Part shown: piece by piece, positions 45,061 to 57,756 of the stretch
Numbering within the stretch: the stretch's first letter is position 1
How the letters are laid out: each line of letters begins with the position of its first letter
Source: Charina bottae
Taxonomy: Eukaryota; Chordata; Lepidosauria; Squamata; Charinaidae
DNA length: 64,000 nt
NCBI GenBank assembly: GCA_023362775.1
Contig: JALMGJ010000061.1
Span: forward strand, 1,994,001-2,058,000
Direction: 5' to 3'
Program-made: the position numbers and the translations under genes
The notes under the pieces: generated by a model
What the model saw: only the letters and a program-made list of their open reading frames with translations
Told to the model about the DNA's origin: nothing
The model's database searches: none

Positions 45061-48000
45061 GGGCACTCTGGGGCAACAGACAAATTGTAGTTCAACAAGG
45101 TGTGATGCTGGCATTGTAGGTTGCCCACCTTGCCCATCTGGGCTGCATTAGGACAGCACTGTTTCGTTTTCTTCAACCTGGTACCCCCACAGATGTGTAC
45201 TCTCCAGTTCCTTCTAGCAAGTTCAGTGGGTCACTGCCACCCTTCACATCTGGATGGGGAAGGTGAGTCCGCATCAGCAACGGCCTGCCACGATTTCAGA
45301 CAAGGATCTTTTCTTCTTCTAACCCAACAAGTGGTAGCAGCAGACCGACCCCGTTTGGCCTGCAGAGGCAAGAAGGGTTGAGCCTGATTCATCCTTGGAT
45401 GGGAGGCCATCAGGAAATCTTAAGGAGACGTAGGGAGGGAATTCAGAAAACCACCTTGGAAGAAACGTTTTTCCGCATGGTTGCCCAGAAACTACATGGG
45501 TGTGTTCATGGAGTTCCAGGAGTCAAGTTGAACTTGAGGGAGAGTTTCCTTCTTAGCTGGAGAGGCGGAATGCCAAAGCGGGGGTTTGCTGCATGCAAAG
45601 CCAATGTCTCCCACCTAGGCAGTTCCACACCCCCTAAATATTACCAGCAATTTGACGTGTTTGCCAAGTATACAAATTTTGAGGGTATCTTTCCATACCT
45701 TTTTCTAATCCCGGCTCACAAGATTGTAATATTTTACAGCCACAAGGTTGGTTAAGGATCTGATTTTTTAAAGTTTGTAGAATTGGGAAGTTTAAAGTTG
45801 TTTTTTTTTAAGTTTCTGAGGACTGCACATAGGTGGACCAAAGTATTTTACAAAGGCAACAATGACTTCAAAGAACACAATTAAGCACACGCACACACAC
45901 AAGTACAAATGTGTTTTCATATATGAACACACCCAGGCGTAGCTGTCCAATTCAAACACATCCCACATTCCAGACCTCAAGAGGCAGTCATAAGGAGTCT
46001 CTTCTTGGAGGAAAAACTCTGAAATCTACCATGTTTGGACACCAGAAGTCATCAGAATGAAAAATGGAGCAAAAAGCACAGAATTCGAAGCCCATTTAAA
46101 CTCTCCCCTTGAACACCACTTCCAGAACAGAAAAGCCATCCCGGCATAAAGATGCCACGACTTATCATTCCAAAAATGAGTGCTCTTAAAATATAGATCT
46201 TCAAGCAAACACAGAAAAGATTACATTTCACGAGCCAGAGCCCCGCTCCTACAAATTATTTATTTATTTATTATTCAAATTTTGCTACCGCCCATCTCCC
46301 CCAAAAGAGGGACTCTGGGCGGTTTACAATAAAATTGACATTATAACAATAAACATAAAAATCATCTAAAAAAAAAAATGCAAACAAACGTCAATACTTG
46401 TATCTAATTTATTCTTATTGATAAATGTATACCCACACTTTTTTTTTAAAAAAAGAAAAGCTATTTAAAACGATGGCTATTTCGAAAGCAGAAAAACCAG
46501 CTTTTTCCCCCTTGTCTACGAGTCAGTCTGTTAATGCAAGCAATTAAAAATATTCTCTTCTGGAGCCCCCTGAATGGTTGAGGAACACCTGAGTTTGAAA
46601 CGACGTTTTGAAACCTCTCGGGCCCTCCAGCAAGTCGGACATCCAGACCCAGACCCAGAAATCGTAGCCAAAATGTGCCTGGTTGGGAAAAGGTTAAGTG
46701 GGTGGGCCAGAGACATGGCGATAGGAAGTCCTGTACGAAGCCGCCAAGAAGTCTAATGAATGCAGTGGTCTTTTTTTTCTGGGTACAGGGTAGACTAAGC
46801 CCCAGCGTACCCTGAAACAGCAGGCTCCGATTCTTCCATGCAGAGATGCACCCCATTTCCAGAGAAGACGCCACTCTGGGCCGTGAGAGGTCCCCACTTC
46901 AGACAAGACAGCACGGCCGCAAAAACTTTAAATTGAACTGAGCTCATATGGTGAGACACGGAAGAGGCTCAGTGATTTCCTCCACTGCATTAAAAACAGT
47001 AATTCGGGGCCAGCGGCTGGCAGAGCTCTAAGTAATAGACAAACTCTGCATTTCTGGACTCCCCGGCCCAAATCGCACCTGTGCAGAATCTCCCCCCCCC
47101 CCGCCCCGCAACCTGTTTTCTTGCCATATTTTCTCAGGAAGGAAGGAACCAACCACACCAGATGGTTGCAGGATGAAAGCAGCTTGTGCACTCTTTCAAA
47201 GCAGCTGTTTTGGCCCTGCCTTCGGTTGAACAGGAAAAGCATTTGGCTTCTTCAATGTCTGGCATGAAATTCCACGTCTCCCCTCGGCCTCTGGCTTTTA
47301 AGCAGGCTGGGGGCAAGGGCGAGAGACTAGCTAACCAGCGGGGACTCCATCTTGATTTTAAAGAGAGGAAAAAGCCAAACGCTTCTCCGGGAAACCCAAC
47401 GGTCAACCATCCCCGTTTTTTCTAATCGGAGGGAGAACAATACTCTCTCGCCATCCAAGATCTCTGTTTCAAGTATCCCAGGCTAAAAAAAGAAAGGCCA
47501 GTGGTAAAACGAAGCTGAGATATTCCAGTAGTAATTTCAACAACGTGTAAACTCTATCAACGCGGCACTAGATTGAGGAGGAACTTCTGCCCCTAGATCA
47601 TCAGGAGGCATGATGAGCAAATGATGATTTGGGTTAGCCAGAAATCAGCACGTGACCCATCTTGCACATCCGTGGGGAGGGCAATTCACTCACTCCACTG
47701 AACGTTGCCCTGGATCATCCCCGTCTGCCCTCCAAATGTTTTGGGACTACAACTCCCAGAAGTCCTAGCCAGCACAGCTGAGTCCTCAAACATCTCCAGA
47801 ATGTCTGTGGAGAACACCAAGCCACACTTGACAGCAGAAAGAGGCAACAGGTGCGCTATAGAGATTTTGGATTACAGACCCCTTGTCCTTACGATCAGCT
47901 GATGGGAACCGTAATCAATGCATAAGAACGGGGGGGGGGGGCAGGTCACCTCCCTCTGCCTTCCTGGGGCTCAGCCAACGTATCTGCCATCAAAATGGCC

Positions 48001-49074
48001 TACATTGTGTCACCACAGACATTCCCATTCCCTTTTATTTATTTATTATTTTATATCCCGCCTTTACTATTTTTATAAATAACTCAAGGCGGTGAACATA
48101 CCAAATACTCCTTCCTCCTCCTATTTTCCCCACAACAACCCTGTGAGGTTGCTGGTTTTATCTTCCAAAACCTTTGGAGACAGGGACCAGTCAAGTCAGT
48201 TCCTTCAGAGAAACCACCACCCTACTGTCGGGAGACTCTCAGGTCCAGAGGACACGATACAAACAGGTAAAGGGTTTAAAGGACAGATCGCACAGGGGGT
48301 GGTCAAAAAAGTCAAGACAGTGGCCAGACACTGCAATCAAAACTCCAGCTTTGATCGCAGCGTCGTGGCCACCATCTTGACTTTCTTGACCACCCCAAGG
48401 ACACCCTTTGATCAAAGCATAATCATCTCAAGGTAAGCGCTAAGGGTACAAGAACATCTCGGCCAGAAGCTTGGCAGACAGTCAAGGCAGGTAAACTCCT
48501 GCACTCATCTTCAGATCACCTGCCAGAAATTTAACAAAACCTTAAAAGCAAGTCTTATTTGTTAGACTGGCTCCTTCCTCTCCATCTTGGCCCTCGTCCA
48601 GCTCCACTGGGCAAGGAGCTTGGCAGAGGAAGCCATCAGAAGGGTAAGACGCCATTTTTACATCCGTGTCGAATGAAGTACAAGTCCCTACCTCTGGACA
48701 CGCTCTGAACCGTCCTGATGCTGTGTAGTTTCCTTCAAAACACAACATTTGCAGTTCTACCAGGGGCGGTAGGGGGGTGGCACTGACATAACCAGAGGAC
48801 AGAAGAAAGGTTTTTTTTGTTAAAATATGAAACCGGTCTACTGAAGAGCGGTGTAGACAGACAAGGGATCATCTCCAGCCAAGTCTTCCAGAATCTCCCC
48901 AAGTTCCACTCGCCTAGGACAGGGGTAATTCTGGGGGAAGCCAAGGAAACTGGTTTGAAACCTTTTTCCTTTGGCAAGGCAGAGATCCCCAAACTTGATG
49001 GACTTTGAGCGGCCACTGTAAGACAGCAATAGAAAAAGCATTTAAAATAAAATCATCACCATCATCATCCAGGG
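45061..49074. other. MORN3-ORAI1 spacer, no gene seen
   Basis: Contains LINE 3'-tail fragments at 46255-46345 (minus; CCGCCCATCTCCCCCAAAAG, GACTCTGGGCGG) and at about 48030-48170 (TTTATATCCCGCCTTTACTA, ACAACCCTGTGAGGTTG). It also has a short fold-back-type remnant at about 47730-47790 (TGGGACTACAACTCCCAGAA). Numerous 60-140 codon open frames show no recognisable protein. Confidence 0.5.
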
Positions 49075-49746
49075 CAGAGCTTTCCAAACTGTGTGTCGGG
49101 ACACGTGTGTCGGCTGCAGTGTCTGGGTGTGTCATGACTGCTGCTGCTGCTTCTGAACCCTGCCAGGATTCCGTGCAGGTCCTAGTGCCTCCTTGTGCCT
49201 GGCTGCCTCCAAACCTGCCCTGCCAGGATTCTGCGCAGGTCCTAGTGCCTGCCTTGTGCCTGGCTGCCTCCAAACCGGCTGTGATTCCGCGCAGGTCCTA
49301 GTGCCTGCCTTGTGCCTGGCTGCCTCCAAACCTGCCCTGCCAGGATTCCGTGCAGGTCCTAGTGCCTCCTTGTGCCTGGCTGCCTCCAAACCTGCCCTGC
49401 CAGGATTCTGCGCAGGTCCTAGTGCCTGCCTTGTGCCTGGCTGCCTCCAAACCGGCTGTGATTCCGCGCAGGTCCTAGTGCCTGCCTTGTGCCTGGCTGC
49501 CTCCAAACCTGCCCTGCCAGGATTCCGTGCAGGTCCTAGTGCCTCCTTGTGCCTGGCTGCCTCCAAACCTGCCCTGCCAGGATTCTGCGCAGGTCCTAGT
49601 GCCTGCCTTGTGCCCTGCTGCCTCCAAACCTGCTGTGATTCCACGCAGGTCCTAGTGCCTGCCTTGTGCCCTGCTGTAAGAGTGTGTCGCGAAATGATAC
49701 ATGTCTAAAAAGTGTGTCGCCAACATGAAAAGTTTGGAAAGCTCTG
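49075..49746 (+). mobile_element. hAT MITE (CAGAGCTTTCC family), copy 4, expanded by an internal satellite
   Basis: Termini CAGAGCTTTCCAAACTGTGT and AAAAGTTTGGAAAGCTCTG, with a perfect 8-bp TSD ATCCAGGG (49067-49074, 49747-49754). At 672 bp it is over three times copy 3. The extra length is a tandem array whose basic unit is GATTCCGYGCAGGTCCTAGT plus GCCTGCCTTGTGCCTGGC and TGCCTCCAAACC. Nine basic units of 60, 56 and 61 bp repeat as a group of three every 177 bp (starts 49165, 49342, 49519), a higher-order repeat. Open frames of about 170 codons on both strands come from this periodicity and are not genes. Confidence 0.92.
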
Positions 49747-50724
49747 ATCCAGGGGAAAGAGATGAAGAAATATAGAAGAATCTTTCAAACAGAATTCTGT
49801 AAGGCAGGAATAAATAACTTATGCCTGGGGATTATGCTTTACTTACATACATGGGCACCCACACACGCACAGAGTTTCGTGGGCCGGCGTGTTTCTCAAC
49901 CTGGTTCCCTCCAGATATGTTGGCTTACAACTTGCTTGATTTCCAGCCAGGACAACCGCACCGGTTTGGGGGAATGTGGTGATTAAGAATTCACCCCTGG
50001 AGAGAAAGGGTTATTGTTCCTTCTGTTCTTAAAAGGAACGGTGGAAGAATGGCAAGACGCCCCACGTTTTGCAATAACGGAACCCGGTTTCTGATTAAGC
50101 CCTGGGAAATACAGGCCGATTTTTCTCAGTTCTCTGTCAGTGGTGGGAAAAATTAAACAGTATGAAAAAGCTCCCCCCCCCACACACAACCCCAGCCTGA
50201 TTGCACACTCATTCCCCGCAAGCTTGTAAAATTTCCAACAGGCTTGGCAGACGTGCCTTTTTAAGCCTATCTCTGCCTCTATGAGGACTAGGAACGAGAG
50301 GTTTTGTTTTCCTTTTAAAAACGAAGAGCCACTTCTTAGATGCTGGTGAGGGGCTGCCCTGTAGTTGGGGGGTCTCTCTCCCTCTCTGCTGCCTTTGCTT
50401 CCAGTTTGGCCGGTGAGCAAAGCCGAACTTCGGCGCTAGTCCCTGGATGTTCTCAAGAACTTCTGCATTCAGGCTGTGCACGACTCCAGCCAATACCAGC
50501 TATTTGACACAAAAGAGTCAAAGGAATAATACTTCACTCCAAGCCTCTAATTTCCTCACCCACCCACCACCTGACACAGTAGATTTTTCCATTTCCTCCG
50601 ATGATGAATCGCCATTTCAAAGAAAACAAACCCGGCTGACGGGAAGGCCGCGAGAAATGTGGGCGATGGGCAGGAATCCCAGGTGTTAAGTGTTCCACAA
50701 TGTAACCAGGACAATTCTTTGCCT

Positions 50725-50738
50725 TTTATTGATTTATT
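50725..50738 (-). other. ORAI1 polyadenylation signals
   Basis: Two AATAAA hexamers on minus (TTTATT at 50725-50730 and 50733-50738) about 170 bp past the stop codon, giving a short 3' UTR. Confidence 0.6.
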
Positions 50739-50903
50739 ATTCTTTTTTTAAAGCCCTAATAAGTCGCGGTCCACTTCAACTACCGTAATCTCTCTCCCCA
50801 CACAGAGACTGCAGCGCAGCCAAATTTGGGCCTGGAAGGGTTAGGAGAACGTAGCTGGCTCCTCTGCCCTTGGTCTTCCCCTGCCCACCTGACGGGCACT
50901 TTC

Positions 50904-53900
50904 CTAGGCAAAATGGCCGCCGGGAGATGGTAGGGAGTCCCCTCTGTGGTCCAGCTGGTCCTGCAAGCGGGCAAACTCGGCCAGCTCGCTCAGCTCTTGG
51001 AACTGGCGATCCGTCTTGTGGGTCACCAGCGAGCGGTAGAAGTGGACAGCGAAGATGATGAAGACCAGTCCGAAGGGGACCATGATGGTGGTGGAGGTGA
51101 TGGCCGCAGCCTCACCGGCGGTGATGGTGGCGTTGCCCGCCTGCCTGTTGGCGCCCGTCTTCTTCTTCAGCGGGTGGAATTTCACCCAGCAGAGCAGCAC
51201 CACCTCGGCCAGGAACAGCAGAGTCCCGATGACAGTGGAGAAGGCCCAGGCCAGCTCGATGTGGCGGTGCATGCGCTCGTGGGGCGACTCCTTGACCGAG
51301 TTGAGGTTGTGGACGTTGCTGACGGCCTCGATGTTGGGCAGGATGCAGGTGCTGATCATCAGGGCAAAGAGGTGGACCGCCACCAGCACCGTCGTGCAGG
51401 CACTGAAGGCTATCAAGAGTCCTGGTGGGTAGTCATGTTCGGCATCGAGCTGGACTTCCACCATGGCCACCTGGAATGGAGTAGACAATGAAAAAAAATG
51501 TTCTCAAATAGCTCTTGGGGCTGATGGGCATGAAAGGTGGGGCCTTATTGGTAGGGTCCCCTGTGCTCATGGAACTCTACTGCATTTGACATCAGTTGGC
51601 CTCCAATCTGAAAGCCCTTCAAGCTGGCCCTCGGGTCAGAGCAAGGTGCCTCCTGGTTTCCCTTTAGCAAGGCCTCACTTGGAAGGGTCCTGCCCTGAAG
51701 GTGGTGTTTTGCAGGCGGGAGCCAATCGTGTGCACCGGGGGGCGGGGTTTGCAGGTGGGGGCCAATCGCACGCACCGGGGGCGGGGTAATCACACACACT
51801 GGGGGGCAGGGTTTGCAGGAGGGAGCGGCCTTCCTAACAGGCCGCGGTCCACTAGTGGGCTGTGGCCCACAGGTTGGGGACCCCTGCTGTAGCTAAAGGG
51901 GACCTCCTTGTTCAGAAGCACTCCAGCCCCGCCCACACAGAGGGCAAGAAATAGGGGGAAAGCTCATGCTTTGAGACATCTGGAGAGCAACTGGTAGAAA
52001 TGAAGTATTAGAATGCTAAGAACTGGGTCCAGATGGGATGCTGGGCCGTTAAACACGGCATATCAAAAGGCAGATTTTGAAATTCGCATTCTCTCGGTCC
52101 ATTTATGTTGCTTACTTATGGTTACGGCTGAGTAATTACTGTGATTTTGTGAACTCCAGAAAAAGTCACAGCATGAAACCCTGGTCCTGAAATCAAGCTT
52201 TTTGAGAAGTCCTATTTTACTGAAAAGCAAGAAAAGATGCTAACCTCACGGTTGCTTAAACCAAGTTGAAAACGTGTGGGCAATTCTTTACAAAAATTTC
52301 AGATGAGTGGTTGTTTCCCAGTATTTGTGCATGGGTCTTGCTTTGGTTTCTTGCACCACAGAGGATAAAAGGTAAAAAAGAAATTTAAATGCACTTACTC
52401 TGCAGAAAATTCCTTAACCGTTATGGCAGAGCTTTCCAAACTTTTCATGTTGGTGACACACTTTTTAGACATGCATCATTTCGCAACACACTCTTACAGC
52501 AGGGCATCATTTCGTGACACACTCTTACAGCAGGGCATCATTTCGTGACACACTCTTACAACAGGGCACAAGGCAGACACTAGGACCTGCGCGGAATCAC
52601 AGCAGGTTTGGAGGCAGCCAGGCACAAGGCAGGCACTAGGACCTGCGCAGAATCCTGGCAGGGCTCGGAGGCAGCAGCAGCCGGGACACACCCAGACACT
52701 GCAGCCGACACACTAACGTGTCCCGACACACAGTTTGGAAAGCTCTGCGTTATGGAATCCTGTTCTCCTTGATATAGAAAGCAAAAAAAAAAAAAAGCTG
52801 CTGCAACTCTGTTTACCATGCAGCATTCAGAGCAATAAAACTAACTGCTCATGTTTTGCACCTCATGCCAAGCTCAGCTTGGGTTAACCATGGTTAACTG
52901 AACCAACCATAGTTTGCAGATTGCAACGGCTAGGTTTGCACAATGTGTCAAGTTTAGCGTTACTGGGGAACTCAAGCAAAGAATCCAGAACTAAAGGCAG
53001 GAAAAAAAAAGTTTTCATTTCTGGATCAACAGATCAAAACTGGTTGAAAGGGGAAGGAAACAGATGGCTTTCAAAAGAAGAAACCACCGAGACGTTCCTT
53101 GGAACAAGAGAATGCCAAACAGAGTGTACAAGCTCATCCTTCACCAACGGGAGGGGGGTGGTTGAGATTTTTACCCCCCCCCCAAGCGTTGAATTTCCAC
53201 CTTCCCAAGAACTAGGTGAGGTTCCCACAGGGTAGGTAGCATCAGAGGACCACGAGGCACCAAAATCTGTCTACATCACCAATTTTACCTCCCGGGAATT
53301 TTTCAAATTCTGAACGGGGGACCCAGAAGAGGTGGAAAACTCTTTCAATCAGCTTCACAAGCAGCTGTAAAGCCGGGAGACTTCTTGGTGATGGGCCCCC
53401 CAAGGTTCATGTCCAGCAAGGTCAACATTTGTCCCCCTGCCCCCCAGATGGTGTAGAAGCCACAGAAGGTTTATTCAAAGAATTTTCACACAGAACAGGG
53501 CTTGTTTGCAGCTGCTGCTTTTTGTCTCTATTAAGGCTTCCAAACAGTGGAGGTTGAAGAAAAAGCCAATTTTCCTCTATGGGGAAAGAGCCAAGAAGCC
53601 TAACTCATTTCCTAGTAGTATACAATTCCACACTCCAACTGACACGCTGGGAGCCTCCCCCGTCTTCCAGCGAAGAAAGAAGGCTAAGGAAAGAAAAGAA
53701 TGCTCTCAGATCGATTGAATCTTGGGTGGCAGCCAGCATCATTTCGCTCAGCAACGGCAAGAGAATCGGCTGTGACGCATTCATCGGACAGCCAGCCCGC
53801 TGCTCCAGAAATCGAGAAAACCACCTTGCAATCTGGCCTGAAGAGGCGTGAAGGAAATCACCACCTGCCTCAAACCAAAAGTTAGCCCTGCCAATTAAAA

Positions 53901-56900
53901 AACACTTCTGCCTTTTCTTCCACGGCCAATAAAAAAACACTCCCCCGGATTCTATCTGTTTTGCAGAGGAAGTGCAGTAGGACAAATAAATTACATTTCA
54001 GAAGAATAGAAGGAGATTAATTTCTCCCAAGCTGGAAAAACTTGCTCCATCTTTAAAAAAAAAAAAAGAGTAAAAATGCCCCATCCTCACCATACTGGTG
54101 TGCCAAATACTACCTGGGCGATTAGGGGAAAAATCCAGTGGCACCAAGTGCTACTGAATCAAGTTAGTTCAAGTTTTCACTTGAGAGACCAAGCCTGCAG
54201 GCTTTAACTGATTAAAGCTTGACTCAAGCCATCAATGCAAAGATAGTATTTTTATTTTTCAAGGATCTCTTTGGAGAAACTGGTCAGGGATTTTACTTGG
54301 TTTTATTCCCCACAAACTGCTCCTACAGAATGTTGGCGATCAGGCTTAGAAACTGAAGGAACAATCACGTCTGTTTATTCAGTGAGTCCAACCTGTTTTA
54401 TCCCGAGTTTCCAAAAGATTGTATTTCCATTTGAAAGTGACTCCCTAACAACTCATATCACTTAAAAGGTAAACAAGGAACTGACATTTCCTCATTTTGC
54501 TTGATCCCTAGAGCAAAGAAGCTAGGCTGCCCAAATAATTTCCAGTAAAATGTGGATGGCGAGAGAACCAAATTGGAAGCTGAGGTTGCTTTTTCGGAAA
54601 CAGCAAGCTTTTTTTTGCTCCCGCGAGTAGAACTCAAGAGCTCCACTGGAGCCATTTTAACATTTCAGACTGTTAACCAGCTGTCCTTTCATACCAGCTG
54701 AACCACGCAGCCCACTGACCCCAGCAGGATCCTATCGAAGAAGTTTGTTTAATTGTGTTTGCTGACTAAATGACAACAGGTATTCTCACACCACGGAACA
54801 GGTTAAGACAAAACCATAAAACCATATTGTGGCTTGGTCAAGCTCCATGCAGTTGGGCAAGACCAAGAAAATAAGAGCTACAAAGACCTCAGGAAGACTT
54901 GCAGTAGAGCTGCCTTAGTCTACAGCAGTGTTTCTCAACCTATGCAACTTTAAGATGGGTGGACTTCAACTCCCAGAATTCCCCAGCCAGTGTGCTGCCA
55001 GGGACTTCTGGGAGTTGAGGTCCACCCATGCTAGCTAGGGAATTCTGGGAGTTGAAGTCTCCCCCATGCTGGCTGGGGAATTCTGGGAGTTGAAGTCTCC
55101 CCACGTTAAAGTTGCTGCGGGCGAGAAACACCAGTCTACAGTAGCCCATAATTTTTTTCTTCTGAAAAGGTATTACCCAAATCCTCCTGATTTTAGACCT
55201 TAGTATCTTTCTTGCTTGTCTGAAGGTGCATCCAGAAACTGTAAGAATTGCCAACTCTCGTTTATAGTGAGTCATGAAGGCAGAGCATCCTTGAATGGTC
55301 TGAAATGCTCCTGACCAGATTTCTTGCTATGTGAAAGGAGCTGCCATTTTTGAGATCACTGCTGACGGCCTTGCCTTCTATTTATTATTGTATATTATTA
55401 TTTTATTATTATTGTATTTTTAGATGATATTTTTATAGTTTTTAACTTTCAATTGTTGTAACCCGCCCAGAGTCCCTTGCAAGGGAGATGGGCGGGGAAT
55501 AAATTGAAATAATAAAATAAATAAATAAATCTCTTGATTGTTCATGTCTATCTTCTTTTTCCCTTCCTTTCCCAGCCTCCTCCCCTACAATCTGTCACAG
55601 GTTTAATGGGGGATGCAAACCAAACCAGGGCTCCTTTTAATGAGGAACATGACTACCTACTGTTGCATGCCGGACAATCTTTCCCAAGCTTGTGCTCATC
55701 GGATGCATGAGGACTCCACTTCTGAGAATTCCCAGCTGCCTTATGCTTCCAACCACACCTCTAACATAAACAATTCATGCTGTCATATGGCTCACACATC
55801 ATGTTATGCCCTCATAGTTTGGTTACAGCATAGGGAAATTTGCACACTCAATCAGCGGCGTTTTATTCAATAGACCACGGTTAAATAACCCAATGCATGA
55901 ACTCAGACTTTGACTTAGCACGGTGAAATGGATAGCATCTTTAAGCCAAGGCGGCTACAGGTTTTACAGCCGAAGACATGGGTTTTATTCTCAGCATCTT
56001 CTGAGGTCAGGGCTTGGTTAGTAAAAACAGTCCTAGATAAACAAAGAGGAAGAGAAGTTTTTCCAGCTACAGCTTCCCCTTTCTCCCAAGAGGTAAAGGC
56101 CTCATTCGGAAATCACATCCGGTTTCATTCTCCTGAAACTTGGCAGTACGACTACAGGAATCGTGACAACTAAATAAGAGTTAAACGCCCAATGAAAACC
56201 AGCTGCCTAGGAACAAAATAAATACTGCTGCACACCATCAAGCTTCTTTACGGCTTGGAAAAGAAGTGGCTGCTCTTCGATGGATATGCTTTTCACGGCA
56301 GGCTGGAATTTATCCTCTGCCAAGTGAGAACCATCCTCAAATCAACTCAGATGTAAGGGAGTAGTTGAATAGTTTTGGCTGGCTTAAACCAAGAACAGCA
56401 GCCCTTGATGTGCTCTTCCCAGAATTTTTAGTAATTTCAAAGTCTATGTCACTTTGAGAACGCCCGATTCACTACGAATACCAAGTGCAAAGTTTGGGAG
56501 AGAGACCCATTCGGTACCTATATTTTAATTCAGCTTCCATTATCCCCCGGAAACCAGGTTTGTGGAATTGATTTTTGTGGGTTCTAATGCTGCATTACTA
56601 ATTTGTTGATGGGTACAGTGTGTGGCACCACAGCTCAGTCGCTGGCTTGGGGTGTTCTCATCTGCAAGAAAAGTACTTTGAAAGCCACTGCAGTGGGAAA
56701 ATCATAGATCACGGCTCTTTAAAAGAAAACAGATAAACCTCTGGGTGCAAGCATTTGCGATGGGTTGGCGGGAGGCCGTGATTTTACCTGGCAGAAACGC
56801 AGGACCCCAGAAGAGCCTTCTGCACTTGGACACTGCAGCTCCCAGAATCCCCCAGCCAAGCATACATGCTGCTGAGAATTCTGGACGTTGACATTCTCAC

Positions 56901-57756
56901 ATCCCCAAGATTTCCAGGTGGGTGGGAACTGCCAGGAAACCCATTATGCAAAAAAAAAAAAAAAAGGTGTGTGTGGTGGTCAACCTGGCATGCTAGGACC
57001 TTTGCTGCAGTAAAAGTGCCTGCCAATGAGGACTCACACGTTGCTCGGTACTCCAGGGTGTATTGTGGGGAGGGAGAAAGAGAGGGGTTCAGGGGGAACT
57101 TTGGGCTGTTCAAGGCCACTTGGAGCAACTTTGCCCAAACTTCAAAGACCGGCGTGTGCAAAAGAGCAGAGAGACATACGAACCAGCAGAACCAGGGAGT
57201 GCCTGTCAGAAGCTGCAAGTGTCCAATGCAAATGCGGCCAATATTGTCCCCCGTCCTGACGTCTACAGGAGCCGGGCTAATTCTGTGTCCGTCCCATCCC
57301 AACTTCACCGTTACAACCACACACCCCCGCTACGTAAACCCTCCAGGGGTCCATTTCTAGCATACTCCGACGGGCAAACCGTGCATCCCTATCCAAAGAA
57401 AGCGCTCCCCAAAGCCCAAAGAAAGGCCCTCGCGCGCAGGATCCCGGGCCGGGCCCCCAGCGGGGCTGGCAATGCAGACCTGCCCCCCGGGAGGGGGGGG
57501 GCTTCCGCAAACGCGGTTCTGCAAAAACGGCGCCCGGAAAGCCGGCGGAGCTCCGCGCCTGGCCATGCCCCCCCGCCGCCGGAGCCCCCGGACTCCCCCC
57601 CGCCCGAGGCCGGCCAGGAGGCCTCCCCGGGCGCGCACTCACCATGGCGAAGCCGGAGAGCAGCGCCGAGGTGCGGCTGGAGGCTTTCAGCTTGGCCCGG
57701 CTGAGGTAGAGCTTCCGCCAGGACAGCGCCTGCATGGAGTGCTCGTTGAGGCTCAT
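50904..57756 (-). CDS. ORAI1: ORAI1, CRAC calcium channel pore subunit
   Basis: Plasma-membrane store-operated Ca2+ channel gated by STIM. Two exons: 57643-57756 (38 aa) and 50904-51470 (188 aa), joined at ...GFAM|VAMVEV by GTGAGT/CAG; 226 aa. Start [20 protein letters not shown] corresponds to human Met64. The selectivity-filter Glu is E43 (human E106) in AMVEVQL; R28 matches R91, G35 matches G98 and E127 matches E190. Four membrane helices: about 25-43 into TM1, 56-80, 112-134 and a last one at [15 protein letters not shown]. The extracellular TM3-TM4 loop is shorter than in human but keeps an N-glycosylation sequon (NAT, N151). The C-terminal STIM-binding helix [20 protein letters not shown] is conserved. 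Upstream in frame there is no other ATG before a stop at 57946-57948, so only the short form can start here. Confidence 0.96.
51714..51895. mobile_element. hAT-like fragment with internal minisatellite, in ORAI1 intron
   Basis: GCCAATCGTGTGCACCGGGG, GGCGGGGTTTGCAGGTGGGG and variants repeat about two and a half times at 51714-51830. Then come AACAGGCCGCGGTCCACTAG and CACAGGTTGGGGACCCCTG, the usual right terminus of a hAT-type element. The left terminus is not found. Confidence 0.5.
52427..52746 (-). mobile_element. hAT MITE (CAGAGCTTTCC family), copy 5, in ORAI1 intron
   Basis: 320 bp between perfect 8-bp repeats CGTTATGG (52419-52426 and 52747-52754). It is on the opposite strand to copy 3. 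A different internal segment is amplified here: CAGCAGGGCATCATTTCGTG-ACACACTCTTA, 31 bp, about three copies at 52466-52570. The CAGGTCCTAGTGCCTG segment is present about twice. Confidence 0.9.
54926..55133. mobile_element. Fold-back MITE with 8-bp TSD and amplified arm, in ORAI1 intron
   Basis: CAGTGTTTCTCAACC ... GGCGAGAAACACCA flanked by exact GTCTACAG (54918-54925, 55134-55141). The right half contains three successive GAATTCTGGGAGTTGAAGTC-type units (about 55000-55100), so the arm was duplicated after or during mobilisation. Confidence 0.82.
55385..55531 (+). mobile_element. LINE 3'-tail fragment
   Basis: GTAACCCGCCCAGAGTCCCT ... GGGAGATGGGCGGGGAATAA and (AATAAATA)n end. Same family as 11414-11562. 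Confidence 0.55.

Noticed and set aside
49132..49708. Open frames of about 170 codons on both strands with internal protein repeats
   Set aside because: They arise because the tandem period (177 bp) is a multiple of three; the DNA is a MITE interior with TSDs and no coding conservation.
52466..52590. Regular 31-bp repeats resembling a CRISPR array
   Set aside because: No unique spacers between units, no cas genes, eukaryotic context and position inside a TSD-flanked MITE.
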